Notes under the pieces: generated by a model
Told to the model about the DNA's origin: nothing
Database searches by the model: none
What the model saw: the letters and a program-made list of their open reading frames with translations, nothing else
Assembly (NCBI GenBank): GCA_019614645.1
Contig: JABWDB010000001.1
Location: 9,841,501-9,905,500 of the forward strand
Length of the DNA stretch: 64,000 nucleotides
Source of the DNA: Stratiolaelaps scimitus
Lineage: Eukaryota; Arthropoda; Arachnida; Mesostigmata; Laelapidae
Direction: 5' to 3'
Translations under genes and position numbers: made by a program
Part shown: piece by piece, positions 14,901 through 24,823 of the stretch
Layout: every line of letters starts with the position of its first letter
Numbering within the stretch: position 1 is the first letter of the stretch

Positions 14901-16520
14901 ACACGACTTCGACATTCGAGTTGGACCGAACCCCATCAGTACAGACTTCGATGACATCCATTTCAAGCTTAACACCAGGTGAATAGTTCTCTGATTTGCG
15001 AGCAATTCTTCCCGAAGAAAGGACGATGTACGTCTGTTGTTAAATCCTTCTTAATGCTAACTCAATTCCGAACGATCCCACTGAGCTAATGAGGGAATTC
15101 ACCGACAGCTGAGGTGTTTTTCATTCGAAGCTTTCACGTTATTTGTCACACGCGCATTCACGTCATCCCAGTTGGTGGAATCCGTCACAGATTTAGCCTT
15201 CTCTCCACTGGGCAAGGAAGAATTCCATTTCTTTCTATCTACGACGCGCGTTGATTTTCCCTGTTGGTTAATAAGCTACTACTTCGCACAGCGAGTTAGA
15301 AATATCTATATCTGAATATTGGCAATTGCCAGTACGCAGCGTGCACTGTTCGGCTGAACTCCGTTACCCGTAGATCACTGCACAGCAAGCTAACTGAGCC
15401 AACTTTTCTTGGCGGAGAAAACCAGCTGAATGAAGGTCATGGAAATAGCGAAAAATCGCGAATTATCATATTTTCTTTTTTCGTTTCGTTTTAGTCAGCG
15501 CCTGCCTCCTCCTTCGTCGATGCTGGTTGGAGCTTTCCAACGATTTCTGTCTTTTTCTACACCCCTCTGGCTGAATAAAGCATTCGCAGGGCTTGCCCAG
15601 GCTAGACGCTAGGTTCGACAAGACCTGCCCCCCTTCACTCGCGTTTTTTTCCCGATATCCCCCCAAAAGAAACGGTCTCCACACGTGCACATCGGCATGC
15701 ACACTCTATAGACAAAACTACAAACAAGGGGCTTCTGGTAGACAGGCTGTCTATCGGCCCGCTTTACTAGTCAGCCAGCTAAACATGTAGCAACACCAGG
15801 AGCACTGCGCAGTAATGGAACGCTAGTCGTTTTTATAGGCTGGTGTCTCACTTTCTCTCTCTCTCGGCATCTGTCTCTTTCGAGGGCTGGATCTCTGTCC
15901 CCAGTAGAGATATGTGTATGCCCGGATACCGATGTTGCCTGTAGTGTACGCAGCAGTGGACTCGCTGCTGAGTTTCTGGCAAAGGAACATCCTTCGAGTC
16001 CGCCTGAACTACAAAGAATGATTGTTCGGCACATATAACACATACAGACGTAGGCATGGGATCTATAGGATGTCTGTTTCAACTGCATGAAAGGAAAAGA
16101 GGCAAACACGGTTTGCGCAGAGCGTGATTTTATTTGTTTGTTGTTTTTTGCTTTAAGCATCCGAGGCCTTTGAAAAATTGGAATTGAATAAACGAAACTT
16201 TTTATAGACAGATTAATATGCAGTAGCTATCCCCTCCCTCGGGGACCATGATGACCTCGGCTTGACACGCTCTTCACACCCTTCTTCCCCCAATTTCATC
16301 AGGAAGTATTGAGCAGTAATTTGTAGTATGTTTTAATATGCGCAATAATTACCGGTGCAGTTGGGGACAAAGTGTCAGGCCTAGTCTGTCCTTGTCACGA
16401 GGGAGGTGATGGCATTGTCTTTTTACAGCATTGTCAAACCAGACGACGATGATAATCTGTTAGACATCAGGGTGGAAATTAAATTTCACAACGAAAATAT
16501 CAACGATGAGAAGAAAACTA

Positions 16521-16556
<36 letters not shown>

Positions 16557-18805
16557 ATCAGGGTAACAAACGAAGCATGTGCTTATGTATATTTTAAACT
16601 CACGGGGTCGCTGAAGCCGCTGCAAGGCGCTACCGGTGTGTTCATAGCCCATTCGGGGAGGGGATGATCAGCGTTTTTTCAAATATAATAGATCCCCCTA
16701 CCACGCCGAACCAGGCGGCGTGGTGCATCGGCGTGCGCCCTACAATCAGAGGGGACACGTATGTGCACGAGTTCGATTCCCGCTGTTGCACATTTGCATT
16801 TAAAGAGGGGTGAGTCTCATGAAGCAATGCCGAAAGCAGTTACACCGTGCGCGTTGAGTGCTGGCTGTGAGTCAGCCCAGAAAATTTACTTAGAGACCCC
16901 TACCACGTTGTTAGCGATGATGTAGATGTACAAGGGGTGTGGACAGCAAAGCGCGACGTAAGTCAACATTTAAGACGAAAATGGGTTTGCAGTTAAGAAA
17001 AAAGGTAGGCTTATATAATACAAAAAAAGCATCTGTTTCAACTGTGAATTCACTTTTTTCCAGAGAGGAAAATCTTTATTCTTCTAGTTTTCTCATACCT
17101 TATGTCTGATCGTACTGGAGCATACTACTGATTGGATCCACAGGATCTCTGACACAGGTCAGAAAGTATTTTATCCACAACCTCGAATCGTTCCCATCAA
17201 TGAAGGCCTTTGATTGCGTTTGCCCACCTGACAATCTCAGTGAAATGACATTGAGGCTCTGGCCAGCGTTCTCTTCTGACACCTGTTGGAAGATACACCG
17301 ATGGCCGTATCTTGCCGCCGCCGCCGCGGCCTTTGTTCGTGCGTATACCCGTCCACACGCTTTCGTCCGAGCCTTTCGCGCTCCCATCACGTCGCGCGGC
17401 GAAGCGAGTTATGCAAAATACCTACAGAGCTGCAGGCATGGAGAAGCTACAGGGCAGCGACTGGGACTTAAATTTTTTAGAAGCTTCTTCTACTTGTAGC
17501 TGTACCATCTTCGCCTTGCTAATACCATTACCGCCATGCGCAGACCCCCTCCTGCCCCACGTGTGCATGTCGGATTTTTTTGTCAGATTCACGTAACAAG
17601 GAAAAAGGGCTTACTAAAATTGGGCCTGAGAGACAGACTTAAGCTGAGTAATAATAATCCGTGGTCCTATCCGAACAATGCTTTCTAGCCTTTTCAAGAT
17701 AATCACATATTCTTCTATCTGCCGTACTGATTAAACTTAGGGTCTTGAACAAACTGTCAATCCAAAATCATTTTGAACAACCCGGAAACGCGTGTGAGTG
17801 ATGGCTTCGACGATATAATTTTGATATATAATAGTACATTTTACTAAATCCGGTTACGTTAAGTCCGTTACGCTTAAATGCCTCTCATGAGAAATCTCAG
17901 AATTATTAATTAATTGGAAATCTAAAAATGGAGAAATCTTAATTAATTTATTATTATTTGAAAAAAAACAGGGTATAGTGACCATACAGATGAAACCACA
18001 ACTTCAACAAAGAGGAATCGGCTACCACCCCAAAGTAACACAGCCTGGATTCTTCCCTATGTCCCAAGTAGAGTGGGGGATCGCTTTTTAAATTAGTTTG
18101 ACCGTTGGATTATTATGATAACACAGGTGGTGTTGCTGTATTTAAACTATAATATGACGACTCTGTGCCCACTAATTACAGAAATACTTTACGGAACGCA
18201 GCAACAAGGAGAAGCAGAAAGAAAATATGCCCACTTCGACTAAGTGTTGAGTTAAAGCTCAATTTCTTCCTGGCGAAGATAGCGATATCCAGATCCGCGC
18301 TTTGCCTGCCATACTGATCGCTCTGGGCCGGATACATATATCGTTGAGCAGTTGAGAGTACGGCGAGACGAAAATGGGGGTTCTAGAAATCGCTCGCCTC
18401 GTATTCGAACGCTTCTAGATCGTACCGCTGAGTCACGTTCTACTCTGAGCCGTTGAATAGCAACCTTCAAATTTGTTCCTAGGACCATCGGTACAGCGTT
18501 ATGCTGGATGCGTGCTAACATTTAGACGAGTTCCAAATAACGTAATCTATGTCTGTATGCTCGTATTTCGTTGCTACCACTTGAATTAAATATAATAAAA
18601 TACATGGGAGCATAGCACCAGGATTGTACAAAAAGAAATCAGGTAACAATGTAATCACTACGAAATGTATAACTAACTGACAGTTTTATTTAATTGAAAT
18701 GGAAGCATAAGCAATGTACAATCTTAATTAAATGCGTACAAAGTCACTCATAACTGAAGGGCAAAATAACGAATATAAAATTTAGCAAAGAAATTACCTA
18801 TGACA

Positions 18806-18843
<38 letters not shown>

Positions 18844-21800
18844 GCGCAACGGATAATGCATACAACCAATATGCAGGAAAATTGCAATCAAATAGTCAGC
18901 GTGAATGTGGTAGTGTGTCAGAGCCTTCGAGAGCTGGGTTGTACGTATCATTGTGGGTGTATGTCATTGACGGAATAATCTACTATGCTCATCCTTTTAA
19001 ATCTTCTCACCCTCGGGACAGGGAGGTCGGGGTAGTGAGACTAGGAGGCATTTATGGGGACAATACAATATGCCGGGTTCTGGTCTGTTCGATCGATTGA
19101 TGACGATTGAAGGAAGATATTGCAACGGAGGAGTGGATTAAGTTGCAGGGTACCATTTCCACTGCGGGACTTGGACCTTGTAGCTCATAGGAGCGGTTTG
19201 TAGATATTTCGAAGGTCCAAGCCTTCATCGCTCTGGGATACCTCGATGCAAAAGGATGTGATGAGCTTGTTTCATACGACGCCATGAGGCAGCTGCACTC
19301 TTTTGGCTGCTTTATTTTATTGAGCTTTGTCTTTAGAAGGCTTTCATTTGAGATGAGGTTAAAAGCTCTGTACGAGAAAAGCTTAGTGACACTGGCCTGG
19401 TGTGTTGAGTGGGTCGATTTACAGTCCAGTATTAGTCATTATTACAATCCGCCAGTAGTTATTGATAATGACCCGCTGCCTAATTTTTCAATACTTTAAT
19501 ATCAAGACAAGCGATTGTAGAATGATCGTTCTAGCGTCAATTGAATATCATTGTTCACCCAATTGATTTCTTTAAAAATAATCCTATTTATGCTTTAGTA
19601 TATTTTGTTATATTGTTTGTTATATTTTTATGTTTTTTGCCCTCTATCTGCATTATTCCAGCACTGTAATTCCGTATAAATACATTTACATTTCAACAAG
19701 CCATAGCGTTAGAAGTCAGCCGGCAAGCTATATTTGCCAGGCGGATCGTGTAAATACTAGACGTCCAACTGTCACACAACCATGTTTCGCTTTAAGCAGT
19801 AAAACGGACTTTACACAATAGCAAAAAACGAAAAGCGAGCGAAATATACAAGGGAAATTTTGCACTTTTCGAGAGCGAGGATCGAACAAGAACTGGCGGA
19901 GCGCACCAGTAGGAACTGAGTCGTCGAGGGGCATGGCGGCGTGGATGAAGAGGAAGACTTGAAAGACCAGAAGAGTGAACGTGTGAAACGAAGTAAAGAG
20001 CGCCTAAAATATAGTCCCCCAACAAGTCCTCGCTGTTGCCCGACCACATACTGGGTTCAGTCTCGCCACCGGACGCCGCACAACATTCTGGCCATTTCTT
20101 CGGCCCCGTTTTCTAGGACCCTTGTGACGCCCCCTGGCCACACCCAACCCTTCGCTGTGCTCCACGCTCTTCGCGTAGCATCGGCTGCTGCCCGCCTCGT
20201 TCTGTACGGCAGGGCCCGCGGGGCCCGCAGGGCCCGCAGGGCTTCTGCTGGTACCACTGTTCTTCCCGCTGGTGCTCATCCAATTTGGCAAATTTAATAA
20301 GTAGAAGCGGCTGGTTCGAAGACGTTGGCAGTACTGGCAGTGGCGGCGGCGGCGGCTGGCGGAAGCTCCGAGCTGCGCTTAGGAGGCAATGGAGTAAGAA
20401 GGGATCGTAGAGCGGGTTAGAGTAACTGCTTAAGGGTCGGGAGACGGGTATAGGAGAGTAAAACAGCGATGTGACGAGGGCAAAAAAGAAGCCGACGACG
20501 AGAATGGCGAGAGAAGAAAAAAGAGCGGAGGATGAACAGAGCAAACGGACACTGCAGCAATAGTTGGTACGTGGCACAAGCACGCCCACCTCGCTGCTCG
20601 TAGTGCCCTCAGCAGACCCTTCGCCCACTGCGCCTCAACTTGCGTCACTGTTGTTATCCAGTGGCAGACAGCCGTACCAGATTCCCTTGTACACCGTCAG
20701 GGTCGGCACTGGTATCCCCTATCTTTGTCTTCGTTCTCGTGTGTCCGTCCCAAAAACCTCCTAGGCTTCACCTGGCAGACCCCCACGATAGATCCCGATC
20801 CCGCTACCAGCCACGCGATGCGGCTCGGTGCCACGATTAAGGCCATTTGGGAGCTGATACACGCTCCCTTCTTTCTGACATCGGGGAAGCCGGCGAACGC
20901 AAGCAGTCGTAGCAGTTGCACTAGCAGAGGCACAGACGCCCTTATTTCTGTCCTTATTCCCCTCTCTCATTTGCTAGCGATCTCTCTTTCTCCATCGCAG
21001 AAACAAACGGAGCTCTGCCGCGCCGCCACACTTCCCTGTCACTAGCCCTGTAGCCTGTTGGTGCTGCAACCAGACCACCCAGAGTCCGCCCCAACCCATG
21101 ATACTTGGCTGGTTCTTGAGATACTAAAGCTCTTAGCTTTTAAGTGCACTTTCATGCTGGTCCCCATCGACCCTTACTTTCGGCCCGGCTCTCGTTTCGT
21201 AGTCCGCCCTTAGAGCGATAGGGGAACGAATCCAAAGGGAAAAGGGCAACGTAAGGATAATACTTGCATACGTACGTAATATCGGCCGCCTACAAAAACG
21301 ATACATTAGCTATGATAGAAGCTGATTACACAGGCTTTGCAGACGTTAACCAGCAGCTCGGTGGATACAAAGGAATTGTAGGTAACTCAGAAAGACACAA
21401 GCCGTATTCCTTAGTTCAGTTATTTCAACTTTGCCTATAAGGAAACCTGCTGCTATCAAACATGAATACAAATATAGAAATGTTGAAAAGTGAAATATAG
21501 TAGTTCACCCGTACCCCCGTGGTAATTAGAGCTCGTTTTGATGGTCATTACACGAGCTTTTTATGCTCGTTAGCAAAGCCTTTGACGGAATTGATACGAT
21601 AAATGTACCTCTTATAACCCGTCCTTAGCATTTCGAGCTAATTATTATGCGTTTGTATCGAGTGTCTATAGGAAACATCAATAACGTGTACGACAAATGG
21701 CAGCAGTTTCTTACGTTCAGTGAGACGTAGCATGTGACACTATGAGATTGCGGACGTCCTGCGCTCATTCCCACCGCTCGATCGGTTTGTTACCTGACCT

Positions 21801-22983
21801 GACCTGGTTTGTTACCTGACCAAGGATTTTTCCAAGGCGTGGGCAGAACATAAAATCGTTCTCAGCCTTCGCGTGTTGGCCGCCGACGCTTGTTGGGGCT
21901 ATGTTGATAAGCCCTTGCAACTCACTGTGGAATTTGTATCCAATAGCGCCGGTGTAGAGTTCTATCGAGGAACAGAGGGAAGAAACCTCGGTGGTATTTG
22001 TGGGCGAGCGACGGGGACGTTCTACGTCTATTTATTTTCTAGGGGAGAAATACCGCAGTTTGGTTGGAAAATAATCTATTTCCATCGTTGGTGGACATAG
22101 CGTTGCTCAGGAAGTTGTCTCTGTGTAGTGATTTTGTCCGAGTGACGTCATAGATATGAATGGAACTCTCAGTTTACTCCGGCACTCAATCCACAATGCT
22201 TCAGTCCGCGATGCAAGCTGGGCAGAAAGAATAGACATCAATGCTAAAACGAGGTCGTTGACAAGTCCGCTCCGCCAAACGAATGGTTAGAACGAAACAA
22301 AACCTTTTGGTCTAACACAAAGAAATTAGTGAGGGCAGCTCAACATTGATACTTGGAACCTTCGAATCAAGTATCAATGTAGAGTATCAATTCTTTGATG
22401 CCCTCACTTTTCATACTTTGATTGGTTGTGAAGCTCGAATACCAACAAACCACAAGAAGCAAGCGTTATTGGATTTGAAAAATCATATCTATATACACAA
22501 TGAGTACAAATCTAATCGAGAAGAGATCCACATAATATTAAGCTAGAGCGACTAGATAAGGGTCCCGACAGGGCCCTTATCATCAAAATACTGTCGGGCG
22601 ATTTTCTTAGAACAAATTTTTTGGCTGCCAAGTCTTCGCCTGACGTGCATCCTTTCGGAGTATTTCAGGGTGGATTTTGTCCATTGCGCCACGGGTCCAA
22701 TGGTGGTGTCCGTGAGTTTGAAGATCACTTCCTCCTTTCTCAAAAAAAGAAGGAGGGCGAATTTTGTGCTCGAATCTAATCTCGCATTGATCTCACTTAC
22801 AGGTGTTATTACAACGACAAAGGCGGTGTTGCAGACGAAGAGCTTCGCCCATTTATGTGTAAACCGTGCCCCATTCGGGGACGATACGTGACCATCCAGA
22901 TCACGCAAAACTGCACCGATTGCAGAGAGCCCTTGAAGAACGTACTCCAATTAGCTGAAGTCGAGGTGCTAGGAGTGCCATAG
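2781..22983 (+). CDS. Secreted PAN-like / F-type lectin protein (fucolectin family), 7 exons, 5' incomplete
   Basis: Exons 2781-2995, 9265-9361, 10021-10048, 11185-11366, 11773-11833, 14891-14978 and 22803-22983 total 852 nt and translate without interruption to 283 residues and a TAG stop. All introns are GT-AG, with phases 2,0,1,0,1,2. Residues about 12-29 are a hydrophobic signal-like stretch. Residues 58-82 hold clustered cysteines (58, 62, 68, 70, 82) typical of a PAN/apple module. Residues 115-283 match the F-type lectin fold: KKASQSS, EKAIDGSHNTDG, AHTQD, NPWWQVDL, IRIRNR, GDRLHDFDIRVG, GRYVTI and AEVEVLG in family order. F-type lectins bind L-fucose and often serve in innate recognition or adhesion; secretion and glycan binding are inferred here. 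N260-C-T is a possible N-glycosylation site. The initiator Met exon is missing: the frame closes with a TGA at 2763 just upstream of the acceptor, and the first internal Met (2859) would leave no signal peptide. Confidence 0.93.
5501..5525. repeat. (TA)n microsatellite
   Basis: A 25-bp alternating AT tract within lectin intron 1. Confidence 0.98.
8944..8959. repeat. (TA)n/(TG)n microsatellite
   Basis: An alternating TA tract followed by a short TG run, immediately upstream of SINE-like copy B1. A second (TA)n tract (about 9151-9168) closes the other side of the element. Confidence 0.95.
8975..9133 (+). mobile_element. SINE-like element, family B, copy 1
   Basis: It shares an ordered set of blocks with 16714-16882: GGTGCAT(T)CG near the start, then TTGCACATTTGCATTTAA, (C)TTATGAAGCAATGC(G)GAA, and GAGTCAGC near the end. 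The tRNA-like B box is decayed here (GATTTCGACCTCC) but clear in copy 2. It lies in intron 1, just upstream of lectin exon 2. Confidence 0.6.
9265..9361 (+). CDS. Lectin gene exon 2: second half of PAN-like module
   Basis: The acceptor is CAATTGCAG at 9264 and the donor GTAAGC at 9362. One base completes an Arg codon, then 32 codons follow (starting MSNRKDKPMCDLMNPF). Cys82 with the following Leu-Met resembles the final C-x-L strand of PAN/apple domains. The exon ends in phase 0 and its ends match those of its neighbours. Confidence 0.88.
10021..10048 (+). CDS. Lectin gene exon 3: 28-nt micro-exon linker
   Basis: This very short exon lies between TTTTTGCAG (10020) and GTAAGT (10049), both near-consensus. 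It encodes NKYYETLFN and the first base of an Ala codon. It links the PAN-like module to the lectin domain. Skipping it would shift the frame, because 28 is not a multiple of 3, so it is probably constitutive. Confidence 0.78.
10198..10214. repeat. (TA)n microsatellite
   Basis: A 17-bp AT tract in lectin intron 3. Confidence 0.95.
11185..11366 (+). CDS. Lectin gene exon 4: N-terminal half of F-type lectin domain
   Basis: The acceptor is GTTACACAG (11184) and the donor GTAGGT (11367). The sequence reads ASAVNYALKKKASQSS, then EKAIDGSHNTDG, AHTQD and NPWWQ, the standard opening of an F-type lectin domain. The His of AHTQD is the candidate sugar-contacting histidine. The usual cysteine two residues before this His is replaced by Phe. 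The exon ends exactly after the Gln of NPWWQ. Confidence 0.95.
11773..11833 (+). CDS. Lectin gene exon 5: VDL to NRKEW segment
   Basis: The acceptor is TACACAG (11772) and the donor GTAAGT (11834). It encodes VDLNQDVTVMGIRIRNRKEW and the first base of Gly. It continues NPWWQ into the canonical NPWW(R/Q)VDL motif. Many family members read NRGDCC at the end; here it is NRKEWG, so the vicinal cysteine pair and the Asp are absent. Confidence 0.94.
11834..14890 (+). other. Lectin gene intron 5 (3.1 kb)
   Basis: No coding sequence is recognised. Around 12540-12990 lies a triplet-rich island with (TAT/GAC/CAC/TGC) runs that gives open frames of repeated residues (Asn, Asp or Cys runs). Near-palindromic (AT)n occurs around 11858-11880. 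Confidence 0.65.
12540..12990. other. Triplet-rich island in lectin intron 5
   Basis: Runs of TAT, GAC, CAC and TGC triplets near 12563-12626 give homopolymeric open frames on both strands (for example Asn and Cys runs). A second part (12820-12940) is purine-rich. I see no splice-supported exon. Confidence 0.5.
14891..14978 (+). CDS. Lectin gene exon 6: GDRLHDFDIRVG segment
   Basis: The acceptor is TCATTACAG (14890) and the donor GTGAAT (14979). It reads GDRLHDFDIRVGPNP, matching the (E/D)RL...(E/D)IRVG strand of F-type lectins, followed by a loop (residues 211-224). The Arg in DRL is the candidate second sugar-contacting basic residue. Phase 1 in and phase 2 out agree with both neighbours. 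Confidence 0.93.
16523..16552. repeat. (GA)n microsatellite
   Basis: Fifteen GA units, followed by an A run. It lies in lectin intron 6; read on the minus strand it is a pyrimidine tract. Confidence 0.98.
16714..16882 (+). mobile_element. SINE-like element, family B, copy 2
   Basis: It has a candidate RNA polymerase III A-box-like segment (GTGGTGCATCGGC) and a good B box (GAGTTCGATTCCCGC, 16769-16783). The same non-tRNA body as copy 1 follows (TTGCACATTTGCATTTAA, ATGAAGCAATGC, GAGTCAGC). A tRNA-derived head plus a shared body is typical of SINEs. It lies in intron 6. Confidence 0.6.
18813..18836. repeat. (TA)n microsatellite
   Basis: A 24-bp alternating TA tract in lectin intron 6. Confidence 0.97.
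19940..21240. other. GC-rich island in lectin intron 6
   Basis: It is markedly richer in G+C than its flanks and has overlapping open frames in most frames, dominated by Ala, Arg, Pro and Ser. An internal promoter, an alternative first exon or an unrelated nested gene's untranslated exon could explain it. No domain or clear initiator is visible. Confidence 0.45.
20212..20238. repeat. 9-bp GC-rich tandem repeat, three units
   Basis: Three GGGCCCGC(A/G) units in the GC-rich island of lectin intron 6. On the minus strand they encode a Gly-Pro-Ala-type repeat by chance. Confidence 0.95.
21784..21821. repeat. 16-bp direct repeat with 6-bp spacer
   Basis: GGTTTGTTACCTGACC occurs at 21784-21799 and again, identically, at 21806-21821, with TGACCT between. 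It is a local duplication in lectin intron 6. Confidence 0.95.
22329..22407 (+). repeat. Nested inverted repeat (fold-back) in lectin intron 6
   Basis: An outer perfect 9-bp pair (GTGAGGGCA at 22329-22337 and TGCCCTCAC at 22399-22407) encloses an inner perfect 13-bp pair (22343-22355 with 22368-22380) around a 12-nt loop. Flanking bases extend the pairing imperfectly. The size and shape resemble a pre-miRNA or a small fold-back transposon. It sits about 400 nt before the last lectin exon. Confidence 0.8.
22555..22581 (+). repeat. GC-rich 11-bp hairpin with 5-nt loop
   Basis: Arms at 22555-22565 (GATAAGGGTCC) and 22571-22581 (GGGCCCTTATC) pair throughout with one G-U wobble around a CGACA loop. 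It lies in lectin intron 6, 221 nt before the last exon and 147 nt after the nested fold-back. It may affect pre-mRNA folding near the final acceptor; this is inference. Confidence 0.75.
22803..22983 (+). CDS. Lectin gene exon 7: C-terminal end of F-type lectin domain and stop
   Basis: The acceptor is CACTTACAG (22802). The sequence begins CYYNDKGG, continues through MCKPCPIRGRYVTIQI, an NCTDC turn and LQLAEVEVLGVP, and ends with TAG at 22981-22983. GRYVTI and LxLxEVEV are family C-terminal motifs. The cysteine commonly found before EVEV is Ala here, and an extra C-x-x-C (residues 261-264) appears instead. Confidence 0.95.
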
Positions 22984-23605
22984 ATCATTCGAAGGCGACC
23001 TTTTCGGTGTCTATAGCGGCGATGAGACGACTCCGTAAAATGCGTAATGTACGGAGAAAGACAGAGGTACAATAGAATTGAAGAATTTGATCCTACTCCT
23101 ATTGAGTTCGTGGGCAGCGTTGTTTTTATCTAGCGTGTTAATCGGTTCTGCTATAAAATGGGTAATCCTTCCACTAAAACTTTGATCCTAACAGAATTGA
23201 GGATCCTTGTTGAGATTTAGAACGAATGTGACCAAATTTACACGAACGTGCTCTCCCATTTTATTGGTTAGCAACGATCGATTCGCTGCCCCTTTTTATC
23301 GGAAAGGAAATACATTTTGCTAAAGTACGAGTTGTGGACGTTTACAAGACGGTCTTTGCCATAAAGAAATCGATTCAAATTGACACTCGACATCATCTAT
23401 ACAATGTGTGTATGTGATGCTTCAATGCGACGGGATTGTTCGAGAGAAAAAGAGTGCTTTGACGAACTCCCCACAAATAACAACAACTTGTACATATCTG
23501 TTATGCGTTGTCAGAAGAACCACACATTTCAATACGACAACAACAATATCATCGATACACAACAAGAATCGTTGCTGTTAAGGGTGGCTTGACTAGCCAC
23601 TGTCA

Positions 23606-23635
<30 letters not shown>
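23606..23635. repeat. (TA)n microsatellite with one interruption
   Basis: AT repeats broken once by a C, just upstream of the candidate poly(A) signal of the lectin gene. Confidence 0.95.
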
Positions 23636-23636
<1 letters not shown>

Positions 23637-23688
23637 TATGTCTACAAATATATACACATAAGTAAAGTTGATTATATAAATACTTGAC

Positions 23689-23694
23689 AATAAA
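23689..23694 (+). promoter_or_regulatory. Candidate polyadenylation signal for the lectin gene
   Basis: This AATAAA lies about 706 nt after the stop codon. It is the first exact AATAAA I see downstream, and it follows a (TA)n tract at 23606-23635. A single hexamer in AT-rich DNA is weak evidence. Confidence 0.3.
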
Positions 23695-24328
23695 CGCAAC
23701 GATGTTAGACAGAGTCACGCCTGCATTTTTTCCCTTGTACTCATTTATCTTGCAACACAGAATAACCTTATTAATAGAAATTAGCCATAGCGACTATTTC
23801 CTGTAACTCCAAGTGAAAATCGAGCGTGATTATTGTTCGTACTGGCAACCGTTACTGCTCACGAGATAGCAGCAGTTAGAAAGCAGGTTCGTACAGAACA
23901 CGTTCTACCGGTGCAGTATCTTATGTGGTGCAAACTCTATCGTATGTCCTAATGTCTACAACCTCCGTCTTCCTGACGTACTTTCTATTATAACATGTAT
24001 GTGTCCTTCAAAATGACATTATAGGCTAAAATGATCAGTGGTCGGTGCGGGGCCAAGGCGACATTTGCTGTACGTCCTGCGTATGGTGACATCCAACGCT
24101 ATGAGGAATTAGCGTAGCTGAAGATGTTCAACCTGCAAATCATGTCGACATCTAAATGCACGAACGATGTTCGGAATGCCTCCGCTCGGCTATTCGTCGC
24201 TGGATGTTAGCTAATATTGTAGATCCCGAACATCCGTAGGCAGCTCGAATGAGTATTTCTCAAGCGCCCTTCAGCTTTCACAGATCCGCTAAGTTTGAAA
24301 TTTAGTAGCTCAACGATTCGGACGCATA

Positions 24329-24823
24329 TTAGTGTGACTCAACAACGGAATGAAGAATTTTCGGAGCGCGTGAGCAACCTTTGTAAATAAACAAATTCGC
24401 GTAATGACCAAGTGGCCGCCTGTAATCACTGCTGACCATGCTCGAGATCGGGTTCCACCAAGCAAATAGGATTATTGCGAATGGTCTGTTTACACCACGG
24501 TAACTGCTTCCTGCAAAACGGGTCAGGTAGACGCCAACGAAAATCAGTTCTCTGCAGTGTATAGCAATAGTGTCCTGTTGAGAAATTTGTGTTCTACGAT
24601 TCGATGGTCCAGACCTCACTTGCCGTACCAACGAACATAAATTAGGCATTCGAACACTGGTTGCACTGAGAAACGACTGCATTACATCCCACTCACCTAG
24701 CCAGCTCAGACAGTCAGCTACCGAAGGCCGCCAGTTGGAGTCCGTCATGCTCCGAATCACTACACAGCTTGGGTAGCCATAGGCGGCAGCAAAGCTAAGC
24801 GGTTCATCACAACGGTTTATCAT
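24329..24823 (-). other. 164-codon open frame of unknown significance
   Basis: This is one of the longest frames in a moderate-GC region outside the triplet-rich islands. It has no homopolymer runs and varied residues (for example SWLGEWDVMQSFLSATSVRM). No domain, splice context or signal peptide is seen. A decayed transposon ORF is possible. Confidence 0.2.

Larger units (their letters stand above)
14979..22802 (+). other. Lectin gene intron 6 (7.8 kb)
   Basis: This is the largest intron. It contains a (GA)n tract at 16523-16552, SINE-like family B copy 2, a (GCC)n stretch near 17315-17333, a (TA)n tract at 18813-18836, a GC-rich island at 19940-21240, a direct repeat at 21784-21821, and two strong fold-back structures at 22329-22407 and 22555-22581. 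Confidence 0.65.

Noticed and set aside
16714..16790. Possible + strand tRNA gene
   Set aside because: The B box is good but the D and acceptor stems do not form, and the downstream body is shared with the copy at 9.0 kb.
20113..20628. 171-codon minus frame in the GC-rich island
   Set aside because: Low-complexity Ser/Pro/Leu composition with several overlapping frames of similar length; no domain or splice support.
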